Shown here one piece after another: positions 37,965 to 47,913 of a stretch of DNA of 64,000 nucleotides. Position numbers and translations under genes: made by a program. Location: NCBI GenBank assembly GCA_025201845.1, contig MU603975.1, forward strand, positions 4,992 through 68,991, written 5' to 3'. Within the stretch, counting starts at the first letter, position 1, and the number at the start of each line of letters is the position of its first letter. A model generated the notes under the pieces. The model was not told the origin of the DNA. It saw only the letters and a program-made list of their open reading frames with translations, and searched no databases. This stretch comes from Martensiomyces pterosporus. Lineage: Eukaryota > Kickxellomycota > Kickxellomycetes > Kickxellales > Kickxellaceae.

Positions 37965-38738
37965 ATGTCGCAGAGATACACGCAGGACTCGGCGCCTGGC
38001 CCCGGCCCCGGTGCTAGCACACAGCTCGTGGGTCGTCTGCAGTCTATACGCGGCGACATCCAAAACGTAACCGACATCGCCGACCATGCAATCAACGGGT
38101 GTGCAGTGGCAGGCGTAGACCTGGAGGAGCTGGGCGAAGACGACAAAGTAAGCGAGCTCGACAGCTCCCTGCGGCAACTCCTCGACTCCAAGAGGCGGCT
38201 GGAGATGGAGATGGACCTGCTGACCAAAATCGCCAGCAAGACCGACTTGAAGGACATCGAGAAGGAGTACAAGACGGCGTGGAGCCGGACCACAGGGAAG
38301 TACAACAGGCTGAGCGACGCAGAGAAGTTTGGCAGAGACGCAAAGTACCGCGAGTTCAGAGAGCAGATTTGGGACGTCAGGCACGAGGGCGAGCCAATGC
38401 CTAGCTTGTCTGGCGACCTGGGTGGGTCGGCCGGCGAGAGCGAGGGCGAGGACTTGGTTATTGCCGGTGCTAGGATGACGTACAAGTGCCCGATAACTGC
38501 CACCTGGCTGATGGATCCGGTGACAAGCAAGATTTGTCACCACAGCTTTTCGAGGGAGGCCATACTGGATTATCTGAGAGCTCACCACGGGTCGTGCACA
38601 TGTCCGGTGGGCGGATGTGCACAGACGATTCGGATCCAGGACATTGTGCCCGACAAGATCCTTGAGCGGAAGCTTCAGCGCCATCTGCGCCAGCTCGAGG
38701 AAGAGGAGACGTCGGCTTCATACAGAGTCATTCGATGA
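37965..38738 (+). CDS. NSE2: NSE2/MMS21 SUMO E3 ligase (SMC5/6 complex), 257 aa
   Basis: The ATG at 37965 begins MSQRYTQDSAPGPGPGAS. Residues 60-130 contain long helices (SELDSSLRQLLDSKRRLEMEMDLL and DIEKEYKTAWSRTTGKYNRL) that fit the helical N-terminus binding the SMC5 coiled coil. Residues 170-235 form the SP-RING (MIZ) zinc finger: YKCPITATWLMDPVTSKICHHSFSREAI followed by CTCPVGGC, with the Cys-His-Cys-Cys zinc ligands of Nse2. Nse2 transfers SUMO within the SMC5/6 complex during DNA repair. Length matches the fungal and animal family (about 250 aa). Single exon; its 3' end converges on the 248-aa membrane protein gene. Confidence 0.93.
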   Translation: MSQRYTQDSAPGPGPGASTQLVGRLQSIRGDIQNVTDIADHAINGCAVAGVDLEELGEDDKVSELDSSLRQLLDSKRRLEMEMDLLTKIASKTDLKDIEKEYKTAWSRTTGKYNRLSDAEKFGRDAKYREFREQIWDVRHEGEPMPSLSGDLGGSAGESEGEDLVIAGARMTYKCPITATWLMDPVTSKICHHSFSREAILDYLRAHHGSCTCPVGGCAQTIRIQDIVPDKILERKLQRHLRQLEEEETSASYRVIR

Positions 38739-38849
38739 AAGCACAGTGGCTATGTGGCCACGCCGTCCATTTAAAGGCGTCTTACAAAACAGGGTAGATG
38801 CAGCTGGTTATATAAATAGTAGACAAATAAATAAATGCGGGCACCCTGC

Positions 38850-39596
38850 TCAGAACGTGGTCTTGAACGGATCCAGCAGCCAGAACGACCCGACAACAAC
38901 CGCGCTGATGATTGCCGGGCGCACGTCCATCATAAACGTCAGGTAGATCCAGACAGTAACCAGCCCGGGTGCCCTGCGCATGATCCCCAATCTTGGCGAG
39001 TGCAGGTTCAGGTGCACAAAGTAGCACCCCGAAATACACGAAAACAGCAGCATCGCCAGCTTGGTGATCCGCGAATAACGATACCTGTACGTAAAGTAAA
39101 CGATAAAGTAGATCGGCAGGACGGCCTTTGCCATCCTCTCGAACACCTCGAGCACGGTGATGTCCACGTTGTACTGCTGGTTGACCAGCGCCTCAAACAG
39201 CCCATAGACAGCCACCAAGGCGATGGTATAGATCAGAGCGTTCATCCACAGGGGGATGTCGTCGGCACTATCGTACTCCGCCTGCAGCCTCTCCAGGTCC
39301 TCCATGGTCTCGTCCTCATCAACGTCTGATCCATTGCCGTTGTCCTTGGTCTTGGCATACTTCTTCAAGATGCCCGACTCGCGAATAAGGCGCATTTTCT
39401 CATTGTCGGGAATGTCGTCAATGAGGTAGTGCGGCTTGCCATCAGGCCCGAGTTTTGGGCCGGCGCGCACGATTCGCGAGGCATTGGGGTACTCGAGCTT
39501 GGGTGCGGCGGTGCCGTCGGTGTCAGTCGAGGTCAGCTCCTTCATGGACTTGATAAGCGGGACGTTGTCGCTCTCGTCATCGCTAATTCTGACCAT
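38850..39596 (-). CDS. Membrane protein, four predicted helices, DUF7719-like, 248 aa
   Basis: The ATG at 39596 (MVRISDDESDNVPLIKSM) is chosen over the more upstream open frame. The first 115 residues are hydrophilic and acidic, with the YLIDDIPDNEKMRLIRESGILKKY segment. Four hydrophobic stretches follow: WMNALIYTIALVAVYGLFEA, MAKAVLPIYFIVYFTY, LAMLLFSCISGCYFVHL, and the final VTVWIYLTFMMDVRPAIISAVVV/GSFWLL. The layout resembles the fungal DUF7719 family (my recollection, not tested), which has no known function. It probably resides in the ER or an internal membrane. It faces NAD kinase across a 341-bp divergent spacer. Confidence 0.75.
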   Translation of the reverse strand: MVRISDDESDNVPLIKSMKELTSTDTDGTAAPKLEYPNASRIVRAGPKLGPDGKPHYLIDDIPDNEKMRLIRESGILKKYAKTKDNGNGSDVDEDETMEDLERLQAEYDSADDIPLWMNALIYTIALVAVYGLFEALVNQQYNVDITVLEVFERMAKAVLPIYFIVYFTYRYRYSRITKLAMLLFSCISGCYFVHLNLHSPRLGIMRRAPGLVTVWIYLTFMMDVRPAIISAVVVGSFWLLDPFKTTF

Positions 39597-39937
39597 TTCT
39601 ATAGCCTGGTGTGTCGCCTGTTTGCTTGGTTCAAAAGGTAGAAGGGGAAATGCGAATGCAAATGGGCAGAGAGCGAAAAGGGAATGTGGCTTGTGTTGTT
39701 GAAGAGGAAGCAAAAACAAAAAAAAGAGGCGCAGAGTGCTCTTGGGAGTAAATAGTGGTGGGCGTGTGAGCGGGAATTTCAGCTACCCCATGCTTTGTTG
39801 AAAAGGCGAATGCGGAGACTGAAAGGAGAGCAGGCATATTTGCCTCTCTCCGCCTGCCTGTCTTTGCTGTTCTTCGTATATAGCGCTCCCCACATAGCTC
39901 GTTTGAATTCGCCAGTGCTTGTCGGATATTGACGCAA
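39597..39937. promoter_or_regulatory. Divergent intergenic promoter region (membrane protein / NAD kinase)
   Basis: 341 bp between the two divergent ATGs; no TATA element stands out. Confidence 0.4.
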
Positions 39938-41206
39938 ATGCACCGCTACAGCTCGCTCTTGTGCATCAGCCGAAAGGCCCCCCTGTCTGCTCTGCGGCAC
40001 GGCCGGCAGACACCGCTGCTGCTGGCAGCGTGGCAGCGCACCGGAACCGGCGCCGGCTCTATGGACACGGCTCGTGTGTGGAGCAGACGGCTGCTTACCA
40101 CGACAGCAGACATACCCACAAAGTCGCAGCCAGAGATCAGGAAGCAGCAGCCAGACTGCACAGCAAGCGACCCCAGCACATGCTTTGACGATGGGGCCGA
40201 CCAGCAGTACTCGCTCAGGCTGCCCGCCACTGGGTCGAAGACAGTCTTGATAGTCAAAAAGGCGAACGACCAAAAGGTGGACACGGCACTGGCCAGCATC
40301 TCCAGGTGGCTTCGGAGGACCTATCCGCAGATCAACATTGTGCTTGAACCATTGGTGTACGGCCAGTTCTGCGACTCGCTGCCGTTTGTGCGCACAATTC
40401 CATCCGGGAAACACGACGAGTACTCGCGCGTGGTGGACTTTGTCATAACGCTTGGCGGCGACGGCACGTTTCTGCATGTCTCGTCGCTGTTCCAGACGCA
40501 CGTGCCGCCGATCGTCCCGTTCTCGATGGGCACGCTGGGCTTTCTCTTGCCGTTCAACGCAGCAGACTTCCAGAAGCCGCTGCGCAACATCATGGAGGGC
40601 ACATGCAAGGTTCTGCCACGGATGCGCCTGGCATACACAAAGCACGCAGCCGACGGAGCTGTGGAGGAGCAGGGGCACCTCAACATCACCAACGAAGCAT
40701 GCATCCACCGCGGCACGTACCCACACCTCACCACAATCTCCTGCTACATAAACGACCACCTTCTCACGACATCCGTGGGCGACGGCATCATCGTGGGCAC
40801 TCCCACTGGGTCCACGGCGTACTCGCTGTCGGCTGGCGGACCCATTGTGCACCCGCTTGTGAGCAGCATTATTGTGACGCCAGTGTGCCCACGCTCGCTC
40901 TCCTTCCGCCCCCTCATGCTGCCCTCGAGCGCTGTTGTCAAGCTTCAGGTGCACAGGGAGAGCCGCGGGAGGGCGACCGCGTACATTGACGGCAAGCACT
41001 GCGGGGAGCTGAAGCAGGGCCATTCGATTGAGATCCGCAGGTCGCCGTATCCGCTCATGTGCATCAACCGCGAGAACCTGGCGGCTGGGTGGACGATGGA
41101 CATCAACCAGCTGCTCAAGTTCAACCGCACGTTCTCGTACCCCCACGAGGCGCCGTTCGAGGACCGAGCTGCCAGCGAGCACGATCCAGGTGCTAAGGAC
41201 AAGTGA
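39938..41206 (+). CDS. POS5: NAD(H) kinase, mitochondrial type, 422 aa
   Basis: The ATG at 39938 (MHRYSSLLCISRKAPLSALRHGR) opens a long Arg/Ser/Leu-rich, acid-poor N-terminus of about 55 residues, suggesting mitochondrial import. The kinase core has the ITLGGDGTFLHVSSLF motif (GGDGT at about 173-177), the PFSMGTLGFLLPF segment, TNEA, and the GTPTGSTAYSLSAGGPIV phosphate-binding glycine-rich motif. It makes NADP(H) from NAD(H) with ATP; yeast Pos5 is the mitochondrial form. The alternative is a cytosolic Utr1-type enzyme, but the presequence favours mitochondria. Single exon. Short direct repeats (AGTGGCCAGTGACA-type) follow the stop codon. Confidence 0.93.
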   Translation: MHRYSSLLCISRKAPLSALRHGRQTPLLLAAWQRTGTGAGSMDTARVWSRRLLTTTADIPTKSQPEIRKQQPDCTASDPSTCFDDGADQQYSLRLPATGSKTVLIVKKANDQKVDTALASISRWLRRTYPQINIVLEPLVYGQFCDSLPFVRTIPSGKHDEYSRVVDFVITLGGDGTFLHVSSLFQTHVPPIVPFSMGTLGFLLPFNAADFQKPLRNIMEGTCKVLPRMRLAYTKHAADGAVEEQGHLNITNEACIHRGTYPHLTTISCYINDHLLTTSVGDGIIVGTPTGSTAYSLSAGGPIVHPLVSSIIVTPVCPRSLSFRPLMLPSSAVVKLQVHRESRGRATAYIDGKHCGELKQGHSIEIRRSPYPLMCINRENLAAGWTMDINQLLKFNRTFSYPHEAPFEDRAASEHDPGAKDK

Positions 41207-41240
41207 CAAGTGGCCAGTGACAAGTGGCCAGTGACTAGTG
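41198..41240. repeat. Tandem ~14-bp direct repeat after the NAD kinase gene
   Basis: Three imperfect copies of a GACAAGTGGCCAGT unit spanning the stop codon of the NAD kinase and its 3' flank. The first copy overlaps the last codons. Confidence 0.8.
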
Positions 41241-41345
41241 GCATCTCTTACGCAAGACAGTGTTTGCAGGAATTCAATAGTATTATATGAAAAAAAAAGC
41301 ATGTGGATGAAAAGCAGGGGCTGCTGAATGCCGGGGCCCAGGCGT

Positions 41346-42125
41346 CTATGGCAAGCCAAAGATATGAAGAGAAGCAGCCAGCACGGCCGTGATCGCCACG
41401 TACCCGCCCGTCTGCATGACCGACGACGCCGCGTTGAAGAAGTTGACAGGATCAGTGCCCGTTGCCGCAGTGTCCAGCCCATCCTCGCCGTCGTCCGTCT
41501 CGGCACCCGCCGTCTTGCCCGCATTGGGGTCCTTGGGCGCAGTGCAGTTTCTGTCGCCCTGGCACTCCTGCGTGCACCTGATGTCGCCCGTGGCACAGTT
41601 GGTTTGGCACTGGTGGACCTCGTACTGGCACTGGTAGTGCATCACGGGGAACGTGTACACATCGGGATCCGGGTTCTTGCCGTTGCCGCAGGTGCAGTGC
41701 CACTGCAGGTTGCTGGCCTCGCATCCGTCGTTGATGGGCGCGCCCCAGGTCATGTTGAGGCAGATGTTCTGGCAGAAGTTGGTGTTGTCGTTGCACCAGG
41801 TGATCTTCACGTCAATGTCGACGTCGTCCGGGTTGAAGGCCGAGGAGGATGTGCGGAAGGCACTGCGCTTGCCTTTCTTGCCCGACCCCTGGGACACGTG
41901 GGTGCCGCTGGAGGCGCCCGAGGTCGGCGGCTTCTTCTTCTGGCCCCCGCCGGCGGCGGTTGCTGCTGCTGCTGCCTTTCTTGCCTCCACCTCCACCTGA
42001 GGCGACACGGCCCTGGCGTCGGCCGAGGAGCGCTTGGCTGCCCCCGTGGTGCTCTGCTGGGGCGTGTTGGCTCCAGCGGATGTGATGGCAAGGAGGCCAG
42101 TCCAGACAAGCGACTTCACAAGCAT
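41346..42125 (-). CDS. Cys-rich secreted GPI-anchored protein, DUF7707-like, 259 aa
   Basis: The ATG at 42125 begins MLVKSLVWTGLLAITSAGAN, a signal peptide. A Ser/Ala/Lys-rich segment (residues 20-95) follows. The core (about 100-205) has a cysteine pattern with TWCNDNTNFCQNICLNMTWG, DGCEASNLQWHCTCGNGKNP, HYQCQYEVHQCQTNC and CTQECQGDRNC, which matches the fungal DUF7707 family of secreted Cys-rich proteins. A Thr/Asp-rich linker leads to a hydrophobic C-terminus (VMQTGGYVAITAVLAASLHIFGLP) typical of a GPI signal with an upstream Asn/Ala-rich omega region. Function unknown; probably a wall or surface protein. Single exon. Confidence 0.85.
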   Translation of the reverse strand: MLVKSLVWTGLLAITSAGANTPQQSTTGAAKRSSADARAVSPQVEVEARKAAAAATAAGGGQKKKPPTSGASSGTHVSQGSGKKGKRSAFRTSSSAFNPDDVDIDVKITWCNDNTNFCQNICLNMTWGAPINDGCEASNLQWHCTCGNGKNPDPDVYTFPVMHYQCQYEVHQCQTNCATGDIRCTQECQGDRNCTAPKDPNAGKTAGAETDDGEDGLDTAATGTDPVNFFNAASSVMQTGGYVAITAVLAASLHIFGLP

Positions 42126-43177
42126 GGTTTGTTACCTCTGGATTCTGCTGATGTATGTGCGGGGGATTAGTATTAGAACGTGTGTGGATCCACGCGAGCA
42201 CAAGATAGAGTGAGGATGTACGGGAAATGCAGCGCCAGAAAGCGAAAGAGACGAGATGCAGTGAAGGAAGGGGAGAGACGCTTCGAGGAGGGAGCAGAGC
42301 CAGGCAACCGTTCGCCTAGTTATACCAGCAGACCAGCAATTGTAAGCCCATGTTTTGGTGTTTCACTTCTACAGACAATCGAAAGCACAACCAGGCAGTA
42401 GCAGGAGGCAACAAACGAACAAAACGCCATGGACGCAGCGGGCTGGGGAGGGGGACGGAGGGGTGTGTGGGTGCGATGGCTGAGTCTTTCCGTATTTCGC
42501 TATGCATGTCCAATTGTTAACGGCGTCCTCTGCTCTAAGCCCCCCTCGTTCCCTGCCGCGCTTGCCCTTCCGGGCCCTGCTGCTTCCCGCTGCTGTCTGC
42601 CCTGCTGCTGTGCCAGCCGTTCCCAGCCCCCTGCGGGAAAGGAAAAAGGTTCACATCGCAGCAGCACCGAATGCAGGCGCGGATCTTGCCTGTCTCAGCA
42701 GCCCAGGCAGCAAGAATGCGCTCTGCCCACGCATTGCCAGCACCTATAGTGCACCCAAGGCGCTTTATCAGCACTCATGCTAGCGCAGCACTTTCCCTGG
42801 CTCTGCACTGAGGTGCTCTTGACACCGCAGGCCGCCTCCACAGCAGCAGCGGGGGTGGGTGTGGAGTCTAAACCCCCCATCCCCGCACTCGCGGCGAGCA
42901 CAGAGACAGCGCCGCGAGAGCACCACCTTGTGCAGCACATGCGGGCCTGCATCTCTTTCCCACCGACAGAGCGGGAGACACATTCTGCACAGCACACCAG
43001 AGGCAACTGTAGAAAAAGAGCAGCAACTTTGTGGCGAATATGTGACAAGGAGGAGCGAGGAGAAAAGCAAAAGAGATGAAAGAAAACTGTGCTTTAGAAA
43101 AGAGGGGCAGGATGTGCCATGTGCAGGCGCTCCAAAGCGAACACCGAAATGCCGCGGTTTGCAGCCATCTAGGACTC
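42126..43177. other. Intergenic region between the DUF7707-like gene and ceramidase A
   Basis: About 1.05 kb holding the promoter of the leftward DUF7707-like gene and the 3' flank of ceramidase A. No gene seen; open frames crossing it show no domain. Confidence 0.5.
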
Positions 43178-44709
43178 TTAGTCAACCTTCTTGGGCGTCT
43201 TCAGGGCGATGTAGGGGAACAGCCCAAGGCAGTGGCGGATGGTGAAGAGGTGGTCATGTCCCAGGCGAGCGATCCTGGCAAGGTGCACCCACAAAAGGAG
43301 GTACGAGCAGCCATACGCGGTGAGGATGTGCCACCACCCATGCAGCTGCAGCAGCGCATCCAGCGGGCTGTTAACATACGACCTGTAGCTCCTCAGCTGG
43401 TGGCAAAAGATGTTGTCGATGTTCCAGACGAAGAACCCGCCCAACATCCCGAGGCTGCCGAGCAGCAGGAGGCGGTTGAACTTTCTCTTGGTTCTGCTGC
43501 TGATGCTGATCTCCGACAGACGCGTGTACCCAAACGCAGTAGCGCCGATGACCGTCAGCGCAAACGCCACCTGGTGGAACGCGGGCGACTGGATCCAGAA
43601 GATGTAGGTCAAGGTGATGATGAGCTGGAACGCGATGATGGCCGCCGGCAGCTTCCATCCGTACCTGACGTTCTTGTCAATCTCGACGAGCGAGTAGAAG
43701 GCGATTGCGCAGAGGTAGAGCATCGGGAGCTCGTCCAGAAGCTGTGTGGTGTGTTTGAGCGTGGCGTGGAAGAGCGCCGACCCGATGCCCACGGCGAGCT
43801 GCCCAACGTAGCACATGAGCACGCGCTTGCCCTGGCGGTGTTTGATTGCAGAGTACATGCCAAGGAGTGCAAGGATCATGAACATGCTGTTGGTGATGCA
43901 ATTCCAAAACTCGGCGACATATTTGCTGACGACGTAATTCTCCTACTTCGGCAAGGCGGCAGATAAACACGGTATTAGCCGCACATACTCCTGCATGCTA
44001 TCGTCCAGCCACGACACGGAGGCATTGGCTGTAGGACCTGGATTGCAGCAATTAGATGCGGCATTGGCATGCAAGGGGTCACATCCGCAAAGAAGGCGGC
44101 GGGTCCGCAGGCAAAGTGCTGCATTGGCTCTTGAGCCCAGCTTGCGGAGACCAGGGCTAGACAAGAAATCAGCACGAGCGTGGTGGAGTTCACACATCCG
44201 CACTCAAAGGCATATCCCATTGAGTGAGCAGCGGCCGTGCCAGGCTCCAAAGCAACATAGCAGGGAATTGATAGGCAAGGCTGCCTCACGAGGGGTCCAG
44301 ACAAGCCCCTGAGCTGGGGCGCTACACAGCGAGCAAACGCTTACCTCGCACCAGTCAATTGTCGACGTCCTACATTATTTCCACAGCAACAATAGGGGGG
44401 TGGTGTGAGTGCCGCACCGCCGCCGCCGCCGTAATTAACAAAAGAAAGATAGAAAGTACAGGAACAGAAGAGACACCGCAGGCAAAAAAAAAAAAAGTCA
44501 GCATAAAGCAGTAGAAAAAGAGCCAATAAAGCGGGGGTTGTCGCGCTGCCTCCCATTACTGTTATCTCTAAATCCTGGAAGCACGGGGCAAGGGCGAGGT
44601 ACATGTAGCGGTCCAGAGGAACCCAGGTGCCAGCGGTGCCGCCTTCTTACCTTTCGCCCCAGAAGTAGCTTGTAGCGTTGTTCGCTGTGTCGAGAATAAT
44701 CATGCCCAT
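43178..44709 (-). CDS. Alkaline ceramidase paralogue A, 282 aa, three exons with a 25-nt micro-exon
   Basis: Exons: 44709-44651 (MGMIILDTANNATSYFWGE), 44369-44345 (25 nt, encoding RTSTIDWCE with the split Arg), 43942-43178 (from ENYVVSKYVAEFWN). The reassembled N-terminus gives the alkaline ceramidase motif TSTIDWCEENYVVSKYVAEFWN. Phases 2 and 0 fit; introns are 281 and 402 bp with GTAAGA/GTAAGC donors and TAG acceptors. Catalytic zinc residues are visible: the His in SALFHATLKH, the Asp/Glu in LLDELPM, and both His in LQLHGWWHILTAYG. Seven hydrophobic segments are expected. The enzyme hydrolyses ceramide to sphingoid base plus fatty acid in the ER or Golgi (like yeast Ypc1/Ydc1, animal ACER3). 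The first exon has a second in-frame ATG at 44703. Confidence 0.93.
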
Positions 44710-46262
44710 GGTTGCTTCAGCAGACAGGCGTCGGACGGTACGGGGCTATGCGTATGTATGAATTTGGAATTGTAGAAATCCGGTCACCGGTGCCAAATGT
44801 ATCAGCAAGCAGCCAGGTGGTCCACGCGCCAGAAGTATCACAGATAAACAAAAAAATCAAAACAAGCGGGCTGCTAACAAGAAGGCTAACAATGGCCAGG
44901 CGAGGATGCACTGAAAAGAAGCGGGAGAAGAAAGGGCACGGACAAGGGGGTAGAGTAGTAAGGAGGAGGAAGAGCAGGAGGAGGAGCAGGAGGAGTGGGC
45001 GTAGCAAGGAGAGCGAGGAGGGGGAGGGTGGCGGGTGTGTACGGAGGATATAAAAGAAGGGCAGCACGGCCAGAACCAAGAAGGAGAGAAAAGGAAGCAT
45101 GCCGATTAAACCACGCCCCACCCAACTCGGAAACTTGCCCGCCAAGCTGTAGCGAGGGTTTCCACAGAGCCCGCGCCTGCTAATAGGCTGCTGGCGCTGT
45201 CACAGAAAAAGACAGGCTGTGATTCGCTGGGCGTGGCACAAAGCCTGGTCGCAGCCAGACCACTTTGCTGCCCCTCTGGCGCATGAAAGCACAGCAGCTC
45301 AACCACAGCAGACGCGGGAGTAACCGCAAGACACACAGAGCACGCGGGGGCCGTGCCTCCCCTCTCACCACGCACCTGCAGTGGGACAAGCCAGAAAAGA
45401 GGCCGGTGCTGCCCGGACTAAAAGCGGCAGCCAAGCACCGGCTGCTCTTGGCAGTGGACGCCGCTGCTGGGCAGCCTGGGCCTAGAACCCACGGCGCTCT
45501 CTTGGCACACACCCGCACGGATGTAGCACGCTTCCTAGCACGGATCCCACTTGTCGATCGGGCAAACAAACCCCCTATGTGCAAGGTTCGCATTGTCCGC
45601 TTATCAGCTCATTCCATCTACACCATCAGCAGCACCGCCCACATTGAGTCGGGTGCAGCTGATGGTGGCGGCTACGTGTGCACAAAGCGGCTGCTGCTGC
45701 GACTCCAAAACAAGCATCGAGTCCGGGACTGTGCCATCTCGGATCCCCAGCACACCCTGCCCTCCACACTCCTTCCTGCTACTCCTCCGAGCATGTCTCC
45801 CCCATCCCCTGTGCTCGTGCGCACGTTCAGCAGCATCGATGCAGCCATTGGGAAAGCCCATGGAGAGCTTGACCAAGTCTGCAATCCACAAAAAGCCAGG
45901 TGTATTGTGTAGCTGCAATGGAGCACATCGACTAGTCGCAGGCGAGCGAGCTGCCGCCACGGGTATACAGCCCCACGTGACCCGTGTCTATTGATCTTGA
46001 ATGGAGCAGGCAGAGCCGATAGTGGAGAATAAATCAACGGAAGCTGCCTCCACTGCCCACAGGCTTGGCACTCACAGGGCGAAAACCATCTTGGGCCAGT
46101 CTGCTCGGCTGCCTCTGCTGATTGTGCATTCCTCCTTCGCTTCCTCGCTTTGCAGCACGTATACTCTCGCAGCCCTACGCACTATCCCCCTCTACACACG
46201 TGTATCAGCATATATCCCACTCGCATACTCGTTGAGCGAAGTGCGCACATACACATTCTACG
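44710..46262. promoter_or_regulatory. Divergent intergenic region between the two ceramidase paralogues
   Basis: 1.55 kb between the ATGs of ceramidase A (leftward) and B (rightward), so it contains both promoters. It is purine-rich (GGAGGA/GAGGAG) from about 44,930 to 45,060 and includes TATAAAAG at 45049-45056 on the plus strand, 1.2 kb upstream of ceramidase B. Open frames (for example 45265-45912) have no recognisable product. Confidence 0.5.
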
Positions 46263-47913
46263 ATGGAGCACAGCAACCCCATGCATGGCACCGCCGCCAT
46301 TAGCGAGAACTACTGGGGCCAGGCGTAAGTGAGACCGTGCATAAGAATACAAGGCTGCTGCTGCGCTTTGCACCTGCTTGAGCATGAGGGTGACTGGTCT
46401 GGAGCGCGATGCTGCCTTGCTGAGCTGCGCACAGCACGCATGCCAATTGTCCAGCTAAACACCCGCTCTGTTCCCCGCCTGCCTCCGGCTTTCAAGAGTG
46501 TAGGACATCGACCATCGACTGGTGTGAGGTAAGCAAATAGGCTGGGCGTAACTCTGGGGCCCTGCCCGTTCCATCTCCAGCCATCCTGCCGTGTTTACAA
46601 AAGAAGCCCATGGTGCGCTTCCCGTTTTAGACAGCGGAATATGCAGTGAACATTGGCGTGCATGGCCACTATGCATATTCTGATTTTGGCCACTCCGTCT
46701 GCTCATTTGCGGCTTGACAATTCACGCACAGGGTGCTCGTCTCTCATCGGCTGCATCCGCGGCGCCAGTCCTGGTGGATGTAGGAAAACTATGTTATGTG
46801 CAAGTACATCGCCGAGTTCTGGAACACGGTGACCAACCTGGCGTTTCTGTCGCTTGCGGTGTTTGGGATGTGGAAGGTGCGGTCGACGGGCCAGGAGAAC
46901 CGCTTCTTGCTGTGCTATCTGGGGATGTTTGTCGTTGGAACGGGCTCGTAAGTAGACGCTGCTTTGGTTGCATCGCGACGGCTTGTGTTCGCGGCACATA
47001 CGTGCTCTTGGCTTGCACCTGCACATGTGTAAATTAAAAGTGGGTCCTTTGTTCTTTTTTCGCCTTGTTTGTGTCGTGGTGGTGGGGATCTCTCGGGACT
47101 TGGCTCGCTCGCATCGCATAGATGGCTGTTCCACATGACGCTGCAATACCAGTGGCAGCTGGCCGATGAGCTTCCAAGTAAGTATATCGCACGGCGTAAG
47201 CTGCAAACACAGCGCATAATACAGCCGCATCCGGCGAATCCTATGGCAGAGCACATGCTCCGTCTGCGGCCACGGCTAGCGCACACAGCCATCACATGTG
47301 GCTCGTGTGGCTACAATAAGGAAGCATATCAGTGCACTAATTCCTCGCGGTGTTCTCAAGGCACTTTCATTTAGTGGTGTACTGCACTTGCGTGTGCATC
47401 TACTGCGCGCTCAGAGCGGACGCCAAGGTCGGCACCGACGTGTTTATATCGCTTGCGCTGTTCAGCTACTCGGCTGTGGTCACCCTCGTCTATCTGCAGG
47501 TGCGCAACCCAGTGTTCCACCAGGTGGCCTATGCAGTGGAGGTGTTCATTATCCTGATCCGCAGCACAATGCACCAGATCGAGATCCGCAAGAGCAACTG
47601 GCGCGCATACAACGAGATGAAGCAGCTCTTCTGGGCGGGCGCCGGCACATTTGGCATGGCCTTTGTGCTGTGGAACGTCGACAACGTCTTCTGCGCCAAC
47701 CTGCGTGCGATACGCAACTCGCTGCCGCCCTTCCTGGCTCCGTTTTTCCAGCTCCATGCGTACTGGCACATTGGCACGGCCATCGGGTGCTATGCCAGCA
47801 TTGTGTACCAGCAGTACCTGAGGCTGGTGATGCTCGGCACGGTGGACAGGTACCGCCTGCGCTGGATGACCGTGGGCATCCCGTACATCGATGCGGCCAG
47901 CAAGACAGACTAG
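46263..47913 (+). CDS. Alkaline ceramidase paralogue B, 281 aa, five exons with a 25-nt micro-exon
   Basis: Exons: 46263-46324 (MEHSNPMHGTAAISENYWGQ), 46504-46528 (25 nt, encoding TSTIDWCE after a split codon), 46784-46947 (ENYVMCKYIAEFWNTVTN...), 47122-47177 (WLFHMTLQYQWQLADELP), 47375-47913. All junctions use GTAAGT/GTAAGC donors and TAG acceptors, and all phases fit. Active-site residues are present: His in WLFHMTLQY, Asp/Glu in LADELPM, and both His of FQLHAYWHIGTAIG. The layout equals that of paralogue A, but B has two additional introns (46948-47121 and 47178-47374) inside what is one exon in A. Same reaction expected; the two may differ in substrate chain or location. Confidence 0.92.

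Noticed and set aside
39779..41596. 605-codon open frame antisense to NAD kinase
   Set aside because: NAD kinase has all motifs on the plus strand; the antisense frame is a GC-rich shadow.
43076..43966. Open frame antisense to ceramidase A
   Set aside because: Ceramidase A is supported by motifs and splice phases.
45265..45912. 215-codon open frame between the ceramidases
   Set aside because: Composition not protein-like, no domain, and it lies in a shared promoter region.
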